Source of the DNA: Pseudomonadota bacterium
Lineage (GTDB): Bacteria; Pseudomonadota; Gammaproteobacteria; Acidiferrobacterales; UBA6901
Length of the DNA: 52,633 nucleotides
Assembly (NCBI GenBank): GCA_021783175.1
Contig: JAJXUF010000011.1
Location: 1-52,633 of the forward strand
Direction of reading: 5' to 3'
The first letter of the stretch is position 1. Every line of letters starts with the position of its first letter. Position numbers and translations under genes: made by a program. This document shows positions 40,905 to 49,600 of the stretch, in pieces. Below the pieces are notes generated by a model. That model saw nothing but the letters and a program-made list of their open reading frames with translations. It had not been told where the DNA came from and searched no databases.

Positions 40905-41183
40905 ATGAAGCCTTTTCGCTGGAGCCACGAGAAAAACGAACAACTTAAGGGCGAACGGAATATTTCCTTCGAAGCGATTGTTCTCGCTATCGAAGCTGAT
41001 GGATTACTTGATATTGTGGCGCATACCAACCTAGGCAAATACCCGAACCAACGAATGCTTGTCGTAGCGGTTGAGCAATATGTATTTCTGGTTCCATTTG
41101 TGGAAGAAGCAGAGTACTACTTCCTCAAAACGGTTATTCCGAGCAGAAAGGCCACCCGAGATTACTTGAAAGGCGGTGATTGA
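40905..41183 (+). CDS. cassette 7: BrnT-like toxin
   Basis: A 92-residue protein starting FRWSHEKNEQLKGERNISFE after MKP, the pattern of the BrnT/DUF497 ribonuclease toxin group, ending with the typical IPSRKATRDYL. In characterised BrnT the fold is RelE-like. The next gene, two bases beyond, is a ribbon-helix-helix antitoxin, the expected toxin-first order. The ORF starts 63 bp after attC 6, leaving room for its own promoter. Confidence 0.8.
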   Translation: MKPFRWSHEKNEQLKGERNISFEAIVLAIEADGLLDIVAHTNLGKYPNQRMLVVAVEQYVFLVPFVEEAEYYFLKTVIPSRKATRDYLKGGD

Positions 41184-41184
41184 A

Positions 41185-41511
41185 ATGAAAAAGCGTAGGG
41201 AATCTCATGAAGAGCGGCTTTCTGAGGATTACGAGAAGGGACTTTTTAAGTCTATATCGCCCTCGAAGGCCGAACTGAAGAAGTACAAAGATGCGGCCAG
41301 GGCTACTTTTATCAAGGACCGCAGGGTGAATGTTAGGTTGTCCACACCCGATCTGATGGATATTCAAACTCGGGCGGCTGAAGAAGGTGTGCCATACCAA
41401 ACGCTCATCGCTAGTGTGCTGCATAAGTTCGTGACGGGTCGTTTCACGGAAAAATCGTCAGGTCTAACTGTGCGCTCAAGGAGGCGCGCGAAACGAAAGC
41501 GCGCTGCTTAG
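41185..41511 (+). CDS. cassette 7: ribbon-helix-helix antitoxin
   Basis: A 108-residue protein from ATG 41185, one base after the toxin stop. A helical N-terminal part is followed by DRRVNVRLSTPDLMDIQTRA and GVPYQTLIASVLHKF, a CopG/BrnA-type DNA-binding fold, and a very basic tail. Should neutralise the toxin and repress the pair. A GTG at 41176 overlapping the toxin stop is an alternative start. Confidence 0.8.
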   Translation: MKKRRESHEERLSEDYEKGLFKSISPSKAELKKYKDAARATFIKDRRVNVRLSTPDLMDIQTRAAEEGVPYQTLIASVLHKFVTGRFTEKSSGLTVRSRRRAKRKRAA

Positions 41512-41580
41512 CGCAGATGTTTGGCCTCTCGGGTTTCACCTTTACCAATATCCGCCTCACCACTATCCGCGAGCCATCCA

Positions 41581-41903
41581 TGATCAGAGTCAGCATCCTG
41601 TACCCGAATAACAAAGGTTCACGGTTTGACATTTCCTACTATGTCGAAACCCACATGCCCCTGTCCATCAAACTCTTAAGCGCTCATCCTGGCTTCAAGG
41701 GGGTATCTGTTGAGCATGGTCTCGGCGGTGCGGTTCCTGGATCAGAACCGACATTCGTTGCCATGTGCCACTTCCTCTTTAGTTCCGTCGAAGATTTTCT
41801 CGCTGCCTTCGTGCCCAACGCAGAAGTGCTTCAAGGCGATATGCCAAACTACACAGACATAGAGCCAGTCATTCAATTCAATGAAGTACTCATCTCGCGG
41901 TAA
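41581..41903 (+). CDS. cassette 7: EthD-family protein
   Basis: A 107-residue small alpha/beta protein. MIRVSILYPNNKGSRFDISY then YVETHMPLSIKL is the EthD/ferredoxin-like barrel pattern. Some members help oxidative degradation of ethers; most are uncharacterised. It begins 70 bp after the antitoxin with no attC between them, so it shares that cassette or the intervening attC was lost. A frame opens earlier at 41517 but the family starts at 41581. Confidence 0.75.
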
Positions 41904-41924
41904 CAGCACATTGCGCGCATCGCG

Positions 41925-41994
41925 GTCCAATCCGTCATTCCACCGGACGCTGCGCGATAAAGCTGCGCAGCGTCAGTAAATTCAAACGTTAGGC
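41925..41994 (+). repeat. attC site 7
   Basis: Left GTCCAAT, arms CCGGACGCTGCGC and GCGCAGCGTC with an offset base, right core CAAACGTTAGGC, the classic attC ending. About 70 bp. Confidence 0.78.
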
Positions 41995-42022
41995 CGACAT
42001 CCACAGCAATGAGAGGAAAATG

Positions 42023-42121
42023 ATGAGTAAGGTATTCGTCAACATCGGATTAAGCCTTGACGGCTACATGGCCCCAGAAGGAATTGAAGCATCCTCGCTT
42101 TTTCGAGTCACCCGGAAGTAG
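42023..42121 (+). pseudogene. cassette 8: dihydrofolate-reductase-family gene cut by IS
   Basis: Begins MSKVFVNIGLSLDGYMAPEG, the characteristic start of the DHFR/RibD-C family proteins, preceded by GAGAGGAAAA. The match stops after about 20 residues, where the IS3-family inverted repeat starts at 42085; the frame then runs 12 codons into the IS. The remainder and this cassette's attC are not found on the other side of the IS. Confidence 0.75.
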
Positions 42122-42929
42122 AGGTTGTGGGTGATTTTGCCATGGCATAGCGCACGGGCGGAAGGCCGCCCAAGGCGTGATGCGGTCGGCGATGGTTGTA
42201 TCGTTGTCGCCAGTCCTCGGTCATGGCGCGGACCTCGGTGAGTGTGCTGAAGATGTACCGGTCGAGTACCTCCGTGCGGTAAGTGCGGTTGAAGCGTTCG
42301 ATGTAAGCATTCTGGGTGGGTTTGCCAGGCTGGATAAACACGAGATCGATGCCATGCTGTTTTGCCCAGACTGCGAGTGCGTGACTGACGAGTTCGGGCC
42401 CATTGTCGAGCCTCAGGCGTTTCGGCGTACCACGTACTTCGATGAGCTCATCGAGCGCCCGGATGACGCGCACTGCCGGCAGGCTCGTGTCGATCTCGAT
42501 GCGCAAGGATTCGCGGTTAAAGTCATCAATCACGTTGAAGGTGCGGAATCGCCGCCCCGACCAAAGCGCGTCACTCATGAAGTCCGCCGACCAGGTGTCG
42601 TTGCGTTCCCCCGGTATCGCGAGCGGCTCGCGGATGCGCTGCGGCAGGCGCTTCTTGCCACGGCGCGGGAAATTGAGCTTAAGCTCGCAGTACACCCGCC
42701 ACAGCCGCGTCTTGCCCCAGGGCCGGCCTTCGGCCCGCAAGCTCTGTTCCAGGAGCGAGAAGCCCTGGCCGGGGTTGTCCGCCACATGATCCGAGATGGC
42801 CTCAATCACCGGCCCATCATCTCTTGCCACCGGGCGGTAGTACGGTGCTGAACGCGAGAGCTTGAGCGCCCGGCAGGCAGCGCGTTGGCTTACGCCGTGT
42901 TCTTTCTGCATCACCAGGCTGAGCGCCAT
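42108..42929 (-). CDS. IS3-family transposase, OrfB
   Basis: The catalytic part, 273 residues from its first ATG. The integrase core DDE residues are seen in [17 protein letters not shown] and [10 protein letters not shown], with the HHALGGLPP ending typical of IS3. It is normally made as OrfAB by a -1 shift from orfA on A6G (42950-42956): orfA AKKL becomes [14 protein letters not shown]. Intact. Confidence 0.92.
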   Translation of the reverse strand: MALSLVMQKEHGVSQRAACRALKLSRSAPYYRPVARDDGPVIEAISDHVADNPGQGFSLLEQSLRAEGRPWGKTRLWRVYCELKLNFPRRGKKRLPQRIREPLAIPGERNDTWSADFMSDALWSGRRFRTFNVIDDFNRESLRIEIDTSLPAVRVIRALDELIEVRGTPKRLRLDNGPELVSHALAVWAKQHGIDLVFIQPGKPTQNAYIERFNRTYRTEVLDRYIFSTLTEVRAMTEDWRQRYNHRRPHHALGGLPPVRYAMAKSPTTSTSG

Positions 42930-42943
42930 GCGTTCAGCCTGGC

Positions 42944-43210
42944 TTAGAGCTTTTTTGCGATGACATCCTGGAGGGCATGGTGGGTAAGCGCGAGATCCGC
43001 GTACATGCGTTTTAACTTGGCGTTCTCTGCTTCCAGATCCTTAAGCCTTCGCAACTGCGAGACGTCCATCCCTGCATAACGGGCTTTCCAGTTGTAGTAG
43101 GTCGGTTCCGAAATGCCGTGCTTGCGGCAGGTCTCGGCGACTTTGGCGCCGGCTTCCACTTCTTTCAGGATCCGGACAATCTTCTCTTCGCTGAACTTGG
43201 ACTTCTTCAT
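42944..43210 (-). CDS. IS3-family transposase, OrfA
   Basis: An 88-residue protein: helix-turn-helix ([20 protein letters not shown], then [12 protein letters not shown]) and a leucine-zipper-like C-terminal helix ([15 protein letters not shown]). Binds IS ends. Its end overlaps the slippery A6G run, the standard IS3 arrangement. Confidence 0.92.
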   Translation of the reverse strand: MKKSKFSEEKIVRILKEVEAGAKVAETCRKHGISEPTYYNWKARYAGMDVSQLRRLKDLEAENAKLKRMYADLALTHHALQDVIAKKL

Positions 43211-43242
43211 GTAGAGCTCCTTGTTACGGTTGGAACTCTACT

Positions 43243-43671
43243 TCAAAATGGCTCGAATTGGCGAGGATGCTTCACCCCGAGCATAATTTGGGCGGAGGTA
43301 TTATTTTGATCTGCGGCCTTGCGGTACCATTTCGCGGCCGCTTTGTGGTCGAGGGGAACACCTGCACCACTGTCGTACATGAATCCGAGACGGACCTGCG
43401 CATCGGCGTTGCCTTGATCCGCTGACTTGCGGTACCACTTGAGTGCGTTGATGTAACTCTGTGGGACACCTTTACCGTAAAAGCACATCTGCCCGATCTT
43501 GTCTTCCGCTACCCCATTGCCCTGTACGGCCAGGGCGCGCAGGATTGGTTCTGCTTTTTTGTAATTACCCGCCTTGAGTGCCTGGAGGCCGTCGGCAAGT
43601 GGGTCGGCATGCGTCACTCCCGAAACGCAAGTCAACAGTACCGTCAGTACCAGCACAGTTCTTGTTTTCAT
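43243..43671 (-). pseudogene. Sel1-repeat protein truncated by IS copy A
   Basis: From ATG 43671 (GGGAGGAG upstream) the frame gives a signal peptide (about 1-22, ending THADP) and two Sel1-like repeats (GVPQSYINALKWYRKSADQG, and GVPLDHKAAAKWYRKAADQ). At the IS boundary (43274) the sequence changes and reads only ten IS-coded residues (VKHPRQFEPF). More repeats presumably followed. Secreted Sel1 proteins usually mediate protein-protein contacts. Confidence 0.85.
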
Positions 43672-43716
43672 TGCTTCTCCTCCCAATTTGGATGACATGA
43701 AACTGCATCCCCGCAG

Positions 43717-43855
43717 CTACTCCCACAACCCCTCGAACCTCGCTGCTGCGGTTTCGGTATAGATAACCGTATTCTTGATGTCGACGTGCCCGAAGTAATC
43801 CTGAATCACCCTGGTATCCCGCCCCTTGTTCGCCAGGGTGTGGCCGCAACCCTGA
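43717..43855 (-). pseudogene. C-terminal relic of a tyrosine recombinase
   Basis: The minus strand reads GCGHTLANKGRDTRVIQDYF, then GHVDIKNTVIYTETAAARFE and a stop. This is the end of a FimB/FimE-like tyrosine recombinase, with H and the catalytic Y. Nothing upstream continues it: the sequence is broken at about 43856. It shows a second recombinase once lay here. Confidence 0.75.
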
Positions 43856-43865
43856 AACTATGCGA

Positions 43866-44300
43866 TCACGTACCTTTCTCGCCCGAAGCCAGCAATACAC
43901 CCACGATGGTCGCGGTGATCACCACGAACCACTGAATGAATAGGATCGTAACGTCAACTCGCGTGCTAATTGCCCCGATGGCTGCTCGTTCCTTTGGACT
44001 TTCATGCCTCATAACCTTAGACATGAATTTGTCGATCGGCATGGAGGAGTAGTATTTGTCGTGCAGCGCGTGGGCAAGTTTTTCGTCGGGTACGGATTTG
44101 TAGGCCGGGTATTTTTCCTTGAACTCGGAGATCGTCAGAGCCTTATCGGGTACTTGGGGTGGATTGCTGATTAATGCATACCCCGCCGACAAAGCCTTAC
44201 CGGGTTGCGCGAACACATAGGTCCAAGGTGGAAAAACGCCCATCAGAATTATTGCCAGGCCTCCTGCTGTCAAGATCCATTTCTGTTTGCCGTTGATCAT
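43866..44300 (-). CDS. hypothetical protein with two membrane segments
   Basis: A 144-residue protein with hydrophobic segments at both ends (about 8-24 and 118-138) and a soluble middle holding the pattern EFKEKYPAYKSVPDEKLAHA then LHDKYYSSMP, a small repeat found at the ends of many bacterial membrane proteins. No function recognised. Confidence 0.6.
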   Translation of the reverse strand: MINGKQKWILTAGGLAIILMGVFPPWTYVFAQPGKALSAGYALISNPPQVPDKALTISEFKEKYPAYKSVPDEKLAHALHDKYYSSMPIDKFMSKVMRHESPKERAAIGAISTRVDVTILFIQWFVVITATIVGVLLASGEKGT

Positions 44301-44532
44301 TTGTTATTGTCCCAAAGGATTACTGCTTCCCGTTTCTTCGAAAACCCCACTTTCATATACTCCTCCGCTAGCAGACAACACGTACACCGACCATGGCGCC
44401 GGCATGTTTCAAATTGATAACGAAGGTACCGGAATCACCGGTGGTTCGGTAAGCTTCAATTTTCAATCCGGAGATTTGGAGCCGAGAGAGTACACGCTGA
44501 CGCGCTTGCCTCCTATGCTGATTCCGGATTGA
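44287..44532 (+). CDS. short hypothetical frame, uncertain
   Basis: A frame of 81 codons. The second half (GAGMFQIDNEGTGITGGSVS, then LEPREYTLTRLPP) looks protein-like, but the first part overlaps the opposite gene's start and has no ribosome binding site. It may be a fragment of a larger gene. Confidence 0.3.
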   Translation: MPLIICYCPKGLLLPVSSKTPLSYTPPLADNTYTDHGAGMFQIDNEGTGITGGSVSFNFQSGDLEPREYTLTRLPPMLIPD

Positions 44533-44654
44533 GGGAGACATTTCCGAAACTAGGCTTCATGACCACTTCTCTATTGTATGCGGCAAAATTACTGCAATCC
44601 GGCACCATTTGATATGACCGTAATTGGCCGGTCTGCGCCGCACAACCCCGTGCG

Positions 44655-44883
44655 CTACCGCTCCCGCCGAATATCAACGATATCTGCAAGCGGAACAAGC
44701 TTGAACTCGCGCGCATCCGGCTTGTCAGCAAGGCGCATGATTAAGGCCACCCGCGGGAAAACGTCGACAAGTCGCCATTGAATGTAGGTAGATCCAGATA
44801 ACTGAACAGACGGAAGGTGCGACAGCCGTGGATTTGACGCCATGTCAGCACTAAATACGCCCATTAGAAGGGGGGTAGCCCCC
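44655..44883 (-). pseudogene. C-terminal gene fragment cut by IS copy B
   Basis: The minus-strand frame ends ADKPDAREFKLVPLADIVDI and RRER, and runs into the left end of IS copy B at about 44884, where it loses its start. No family recognised. It could be a remnant of an orphan Rhs tail or its immunity gene, by position only. Confidence 0.4.
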
Positions 44884-44947
44884 CGACGTCCCCCCACATT
44901 TGAGTAGCACCCCGATTTAGAGTCCAATCATCAACCAGGACAGGAGA

Positions 44948-45217
44948 TTGGACATGAAGAAGCGTTTTTCAGACGAACAGATCATCGGCTTTTTGCGCGA
45001 GGCCGATGCCGGCATACCGGTGAAGGAATTGTGTCGAAAGCACGGGTTCTCGGAAGCAAGCTATTACCTGTGGCGCGGCAAGTTCGGCGGGATGGACGTG
45101 TCCGATGCCAAGCGTCTGAAGGCCCTCGAAGCCGAGAACGCCAAGCTCAAGAAGCTCCTTGCCGAGGCCATGCTGGAAAAGGAGGTCACCCGCGAGGTCT
45201 TGCGAAAAAAGTGGTAA
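44948..45217 (+). CDS. IS3-family transposase, OrfA (copy B)
   Basis: An 89-residue protein with helix-turn-helix (FSDEQIIGFLREADAGIPVK, then HGFSEASYYLWRGKFGG) and a leucine-zipper-like end ([20 protein letters not shown]). Its end overlaps the A6G slippery run at 45205-45211, from which OrfAB is made by a -1 shift (RKKVVTAPQ). Confidence 0.92.
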   Translation: MDMKKRFSDEQIIGFLREADAGIPVKELCRKHGFSEASYYLWRGKFGGMDVSDAKRLKALEAENAKLKKLLAEAMLEKEVTREVLRKKW

Positions 45218-45219
45218 CG

Positions 45220-46059
45220 GCACCACAGCGTCGGGCCGTGGTGCGGACCATGATGGACAAGGGGCTCTCTGAGCGTCATGCGCTGCGGGTCGTGAAGATG
45301 AGTGCCAGCAGTTTCCGCTACCAGGGCGCCCCGGATCGCAACAGGACGTTGCGCGCTCAGATTGTGACCCTGGCACAGCACCACCGTCGCTATGGTGCTG
45401 GGATGATCTACCTGAAGCTCCGCCAGGCGGGACTCCTCGTCAACCACAAGCGGGTGGACCGGCTCTATGCGCAGGAGAAGCTGCAATTGAAGCGTCGCAA
45501 ACGCAAGAAGGTGCCGATTGGCGATCGGCAGCCTCTGGTCAGACCACAGCTTCCGAACGAGGTCTGGTCGATGGATTTTGTCTTCGACCGGAGTAGCGAC
45601 GGGCGGGTCATCAAGAGCCTCACTGTTGTCGATGACGCCACCCATGAGGCCGTCTTAGTCAGACCGGAAAGGGCCATCGGCGGCCTGGCGGTGACGCGCA
45701 TCCTCGAAGCACTCGCCATCAAGCGCGGCTTGCCAAAGGTGATTCGTACCGATAACGGAAAAGAATTCTGCGGTCGCACCATGCTCACCTGGGCGCATCA
45801 ACGCGGTGTTGCCTTGCGCCTCATCGAGCCCGGCAAACCCAACCAGAATGCCTACATCGAATCGTTCAACGGCCGGTTCCGCGACGAATGTCTCAACGAA
45901 CACGGGTTCCTCAATCTCGAACATGCCCGGGCCATCATCGAGACTTGGCGGCGCGAGTACAACGAGGAGCGACCGAAGAAGGCACTGGGTGGTCTCGCCC
46001 CGGCACAGTACGCAAGACAACTGACAGCAAAACCGGCTACAGTGACAACCGGACTCTAG
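45220..46059 (+). CDS. IS3-family transposase, OrfB (copy B)
   Basis: The integrase core of about 280 residues: D in WSMDFVFD, D in IRTDNGKEF, and E in YIESFNGRFRDE, ending KALGGLAPAQYA. The exact start is not an ATG: the part is made by frameshift from orfA, so I begin it just after the slippery site. Intact. Confidence 0.9.
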   Translation, partial: APQRRAVVRTMMDKGLSERHALRVVKMSASSFRYQGAPDRNRTLRAQIVTLAQHHRRYGAGMIYLKLRQAGLLVNHKRVDRLYAQEKLQLKRRKRKKVPIGDRQPLVRPQLPNEVWSMDFVFDRSSDGRVIKSLTVVDDATHEAVLVRPERAIGGLAVTRILEALAIKRGLPKVIRTDNGKEFCGRTMLTWAHQRGVALRLIEPGKPNQNAYIESFNGRFRDECLNEHGFLNLEHARAIIETWRREYNEERPKKALGGLAPAQYARQLTAKPATVTTGL

Positions 46060-46091
46060 ATGGAAGTGCTACGCAGGATGGGGGGACGTCG

Positions 46092-46168
46092 AACCCACCC
46101 CACAACCCCGCCGGATCACTGCTCACATACCTACCAGTGCTCGGATCGTAATACCGATACCAGTTGTA
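46092..46168 (-). pseudogene. orphan Rhs core tip
   Basis: The minus strand reads YNWYRYYDPSTGRYVSSDPA and GLWGG. It aligns with 47087-47163 of the intact Rhs gene at roughly 80% by eye. IS copy B joins it directly at 46091, so the variable C-terminal tip that followed is lost or displaced. Orphan tips like this are typical of Rhs loci that swap toxins. Confidence 0.8.
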
Positions 46169-46180
46169 AGATATTTGTAT

Positions 46181-46645
46181 TTATCGAATGCCAAATGATT
46201 CCAGCGTCTTAATTGCATCCATCGTCTTAGATTCGATCAAATCACACGTACTTCTGTACCCAGAAGGACATTTTGAATTCGCATATACCTGAATCTTTTT
46301 GAGATCATGTAGATCTCCAGTGGCGCTGATATGCGACATAACAAACCGTTTATAGTCCTCATCACGAGACATCAACATCGTCAATTGCGGCAGTGTCTTC
46401 CAATTATTAGCAAGAAGCTTTATAACCGCATCATCAAACAATTCCGCAGTGCCCCCATTGTCACAATTCTTGAACTGGAGATAGATGCTATACAAAGTGT
46501 TCCACTGCTTCGCTTGTACGATAGCCTTGTCAGCTCTTGAATCCTGCTCAACTGTGCAAGCGTTTGAAACGGCGTTAGACCGAATCGGAAACGCTAGAAA
46601 CAAGAAAATCAGTATCAAGGTAGTACATGGTTTTAGTGTCATCAT
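46181..46645 (-). CDS. candidate immunity protein to the Rhs toxin (periplasmic)
   Basis: A 154-residue protein with a signal peptide (about 1-25, LILIFLFLAFPIRSNA) and four cysteines after it in the mature part (CTVEQ, NCDN, KCPSG, TCDL) that may form disulfides. Its ATG overlaps the Rhs stop (ATGA), so the two are translationally coupled. Exported location fits a toxin that acts on peptidoglycan in the periplasm. I do not recognise the family; the assignment rests on position and signal peptide. Confidence 0.75.
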   Translation of the reverse strand: MMTLKPCTTLILIFLFLAFPIRSNAVSNACTVEQDSRADKAIVQAKQWNTLYSIYLQFKNCDNGGTAELFDDAVIKLLANNWKTLPQLTMLMSRDEDYKRFVMSHISATGDLHDLKKIQVYANSKCPSGYRSTCDLIESKTMDAIKTLESFGIR

Positions 46646-49600
46646 CTGACCACCGTCAAAGTAGTGGGCTGGTCACCGTTTTGTATTAGCTGCCTAATCT
46701 TCCGGGTACCGTTGTCAGTCGTCCTTATACACCCATAAGTGGGGTGGCGCGGACCGCCGCTGTTGGCCCGCCCGGAATGAACTTCGCAATTCGGACATCC
46801 TGGGTGTGGGAAACGATAAGCGCCATTAGCGCCGTAGCTGCTATTAGGGTCCGATCCGTGATCAACTGAGCCTGCATAGGGGTAGGTGCCGGCTGGATAT
46901 GGTCCAACGGAATTCGAATTCGTTGCTGGGTTTACGGTGTTGTTATATGCAGGATAGTCACCAACTTGTTGACCGTTGCCATTATAGATAGTCAACGTAT
47001 GTGTATCGTTGTTGTATACAAGTGTGCTTAAACCCAACGGATCAACATAGGTAAGCGGGTTATTTAGAACGTAGGCGAACGTATTCAACCCACCCCACAA
47101 CCCAATCGGATCACTCTGATCATACCTCCCGCTAGAGGGATCGTAATACCGATTCCAGTTGTAATGGAGCCCGGTCTCGGCATCGTAGTACTGGCCGGGG
47201 TAACGCAGGTCGACTTGTACCTGGTTGGGGTTGGGTGCCGTAGTCCCAAAGACCCCTTCCCAGCGCCAGACGATATTGCCGGTGCTGTCGGTGGCCAGGC
47301 GTGGGGTATCGTCATAGTCGGTATGCAGATAGGTGACGACCTCCTGGCCCGAGGTGTTGTCTTTCGTGATCATGGCGATGGGGGTGTCATCCGCCCACAC
47401 ATACGCCTTGACGAAGGTACCGTCTTCATGGGTCTCGTCGAGAAGATGTCCGGCCTGATCGTAGTGGTAGAGGATGACGCCCGCTCCGGAGAACTTCATG
47501 GTACGCAGGTTCTCGCTGTTATAGCCATAGGAGGCCGCCAGACTACCGTTTTCCATGAGCTCAACCATGCGCCCGGCATTGTCGTAAATGAAGTGGTGGC
47601 CGGCGGTGTCGATCTTGATCCCACCGATGGGGTTGAGGGTGACGCTGCTGCCGCCGATGCTCGCCAACTGGTTGGTGCCCGCGTTATAGGTATAGCTTGT
47701 GGTGGTCGACCCTTGAGTTTCGGCGGTGCGATTGCCATTGCCATCGTAGGTGAAGGTCTCATCCGCGGTGGTGGGGGCCGGTGAGCAGCTGGCCCCGGAA
47801 GCGGTGAGTACGGTCTTTTGCGTCAGGCGATCTAAGTTGTCATAGCCCAAGCAGTCCAACTGCGGGATGGTCTGCAGGCTCGTGAGATTGCCGTTGTTGT
47901 CATACCCGTAGACGCGGGTGTCGGTGCCCACCGTCTGGGTTTGGAGCCTGCCGGCGGTGTCGTAAACCCGGTTTTCGAGGAGCCCGTTGCCCCAGGTCTC
48001 GCTACTCACCTGGTTATCGACCCGGAAGGTTCGATTGCTTAAGAGCGTCGTCGTGGTGCCGTTCACGGTGGCGGTGACAGCGGTGATGCGCTCTTTGGCA
48101 TCGCGCGTATAGGTGATGACGCGTCCATCGGGGTAGGTCTCGCTTTGCACCGCGCCCAGGGGGTCGTTGCTGTAGCTGGTGGTGTAGGCGATGTTATTCT
48201 GGGTGCGCACGTCCGAGTCGAGGTGGCCGAAGGCATCATAGGCATACGCCGAGGTGCCGGATTCATCGCTTACACCACACAGCCGCCCTTTGCCATAGGT
48301 ACAGTTGTCGTAGGTGTAGGTCACGTTCTCGGCGCTGTCGGCCGGATAGGTGATGGTGGTAAGGCGATTTAAGGCATCGTACTGGTAGTCCGTGACGATG
48401 CCGCGGGCATCGGTCTTGGAAGTCAGATTGCCGGCATTGTCATAGGTGTAGGTCGTGACCCCGCGGTCGGGGCTCGTTTCCTGTAAGACATTACCGAGGT
48501 CATCGACCACATAACTGGTGGTGGTCCCGTGCGGGGAGGTTGCCGTCGTCGGAGTGGTCACTGACGTGGGGTGGTCGTTCACGTCATAACTATAGATCGT
48601 GCTGCCCCCGATCCGATCGGTGGTTTGAAACAGCCGGTTGAGCGCATCGTATTGGTTTTGCGTATTGATGTTGGTGGCCCCGCTCGCCACTTGGTCCGGG
48701 GAGACCACTGTCAGGATGTTACCCAGGGGGTCATTCTGGTAGGTGGTGGTGCCGTCGGGGGTAGAGATACTCGCGACATGGTTGAAGGCGTCGTAGGTCC
48801 AGCCTTCGGCCGTCGCGAGACTCCCATCCGGGTTATAGGTGTAGGTATTGGCGAGATTGCCCTTGGGATCGTAGTTATCCGTGATCTTATCGCTCAAGTT
48901 ATCCGTCGTCTGGTAGAGTTCCTGGGCGGCGTCGTAGGTGTTGGTGAGCTTAAAGCCGGTCGTGCCGTCCCTGATGGTGCCCACTTGCCCCGAGGGCCAG
49001 AAGGTATAACCCAGAGTGTGGATGACCCCGGTGCCGGCATTGTCGATGCGCAAGTACGGCCGCTCGCGGCTGTCGTAGTACGAGAAGTGTGACAGTCCGT
49101 TGGGGTCGGTCTGTTCCATGAGATTGCCGGCGCCGTCATAGACGGGAAAGGTGGTGACCTGCGTGAGCGCGTTGGTGATGCTCGCCAGTTCCCCGCAACT
49201 GCCACCTGTGGTGCAGTTGTTATAGTTATAGGTCGTGACATTCCCATCGGGGTCGGTGAGGGTGGCGAGCTGGCCGGCTGGTGTGTAGGTCATCGATACT
49301 TCGCGGCTTTCCCCGACACCGGCAGGGGTGTAGCCCAGTTGCAGGATCGAGGTCGGCAGCAAGGGGTGGGTCGAGTCATTGTAGGCGATGGTCGTCAGGA
49401 AATACCCGCCTCCCGAATAGACGCTCGGCCTTTTGATCAGCGTCAGGAGATTTAGGGTTGGCGAGAGGTATCGGTAGGTCGTCGTGCGGGTGGCGATGGT
49501 GGAAACGGGGTTGCTGCAGCTGCCACCCAGTCCTTCCGTCATGCTGATCATCTGGTTGGTGCTGTTGTAAGTGTATGTGGTGATGTGACCTGCTTCGTCC

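Larger units (their letters stand above)
42085..43274 (-). mobile_element. IS3-family insertion sequence, copy A
   Basis: About 1190 bp bounded by inverted repeats: left TGAAGCATCCTCGC and right GCGAGGATGCTTCA, extended imperfectly for about 39 bp (TTCGAG and GAAGTAGAG shared). Two overlapping frames orfA and orfB lie on the minus strand. Flanking bases GGAAT (left) and CCCCG (right) do not match, so there is no target duplication. Both neighbours are truncated genes. Confidence 0.88.
44884..46091 (+). mobile_element. IS3-family insertion sequence, copy B
   Basis: About 1208 bp with inverted repeats: left CGACGTCCCCCCA and right TGGGGGGACGTCG, with GTAGCAC and TAGAGTCC shared further in. It is a different IS from copy A. 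orfA and orfB are on the plus strand. No clear target duplication. On its right it interrupts an Rhs core fragment. Confidence 0.85.

Noticed and set aside
37086..42100. CRISPR array as an explanation of the repeated motifs
   Set aside because: The repeats are long, non-identical and imperfectly palindromic, and are separated by coding frames of different length; attC fits better.
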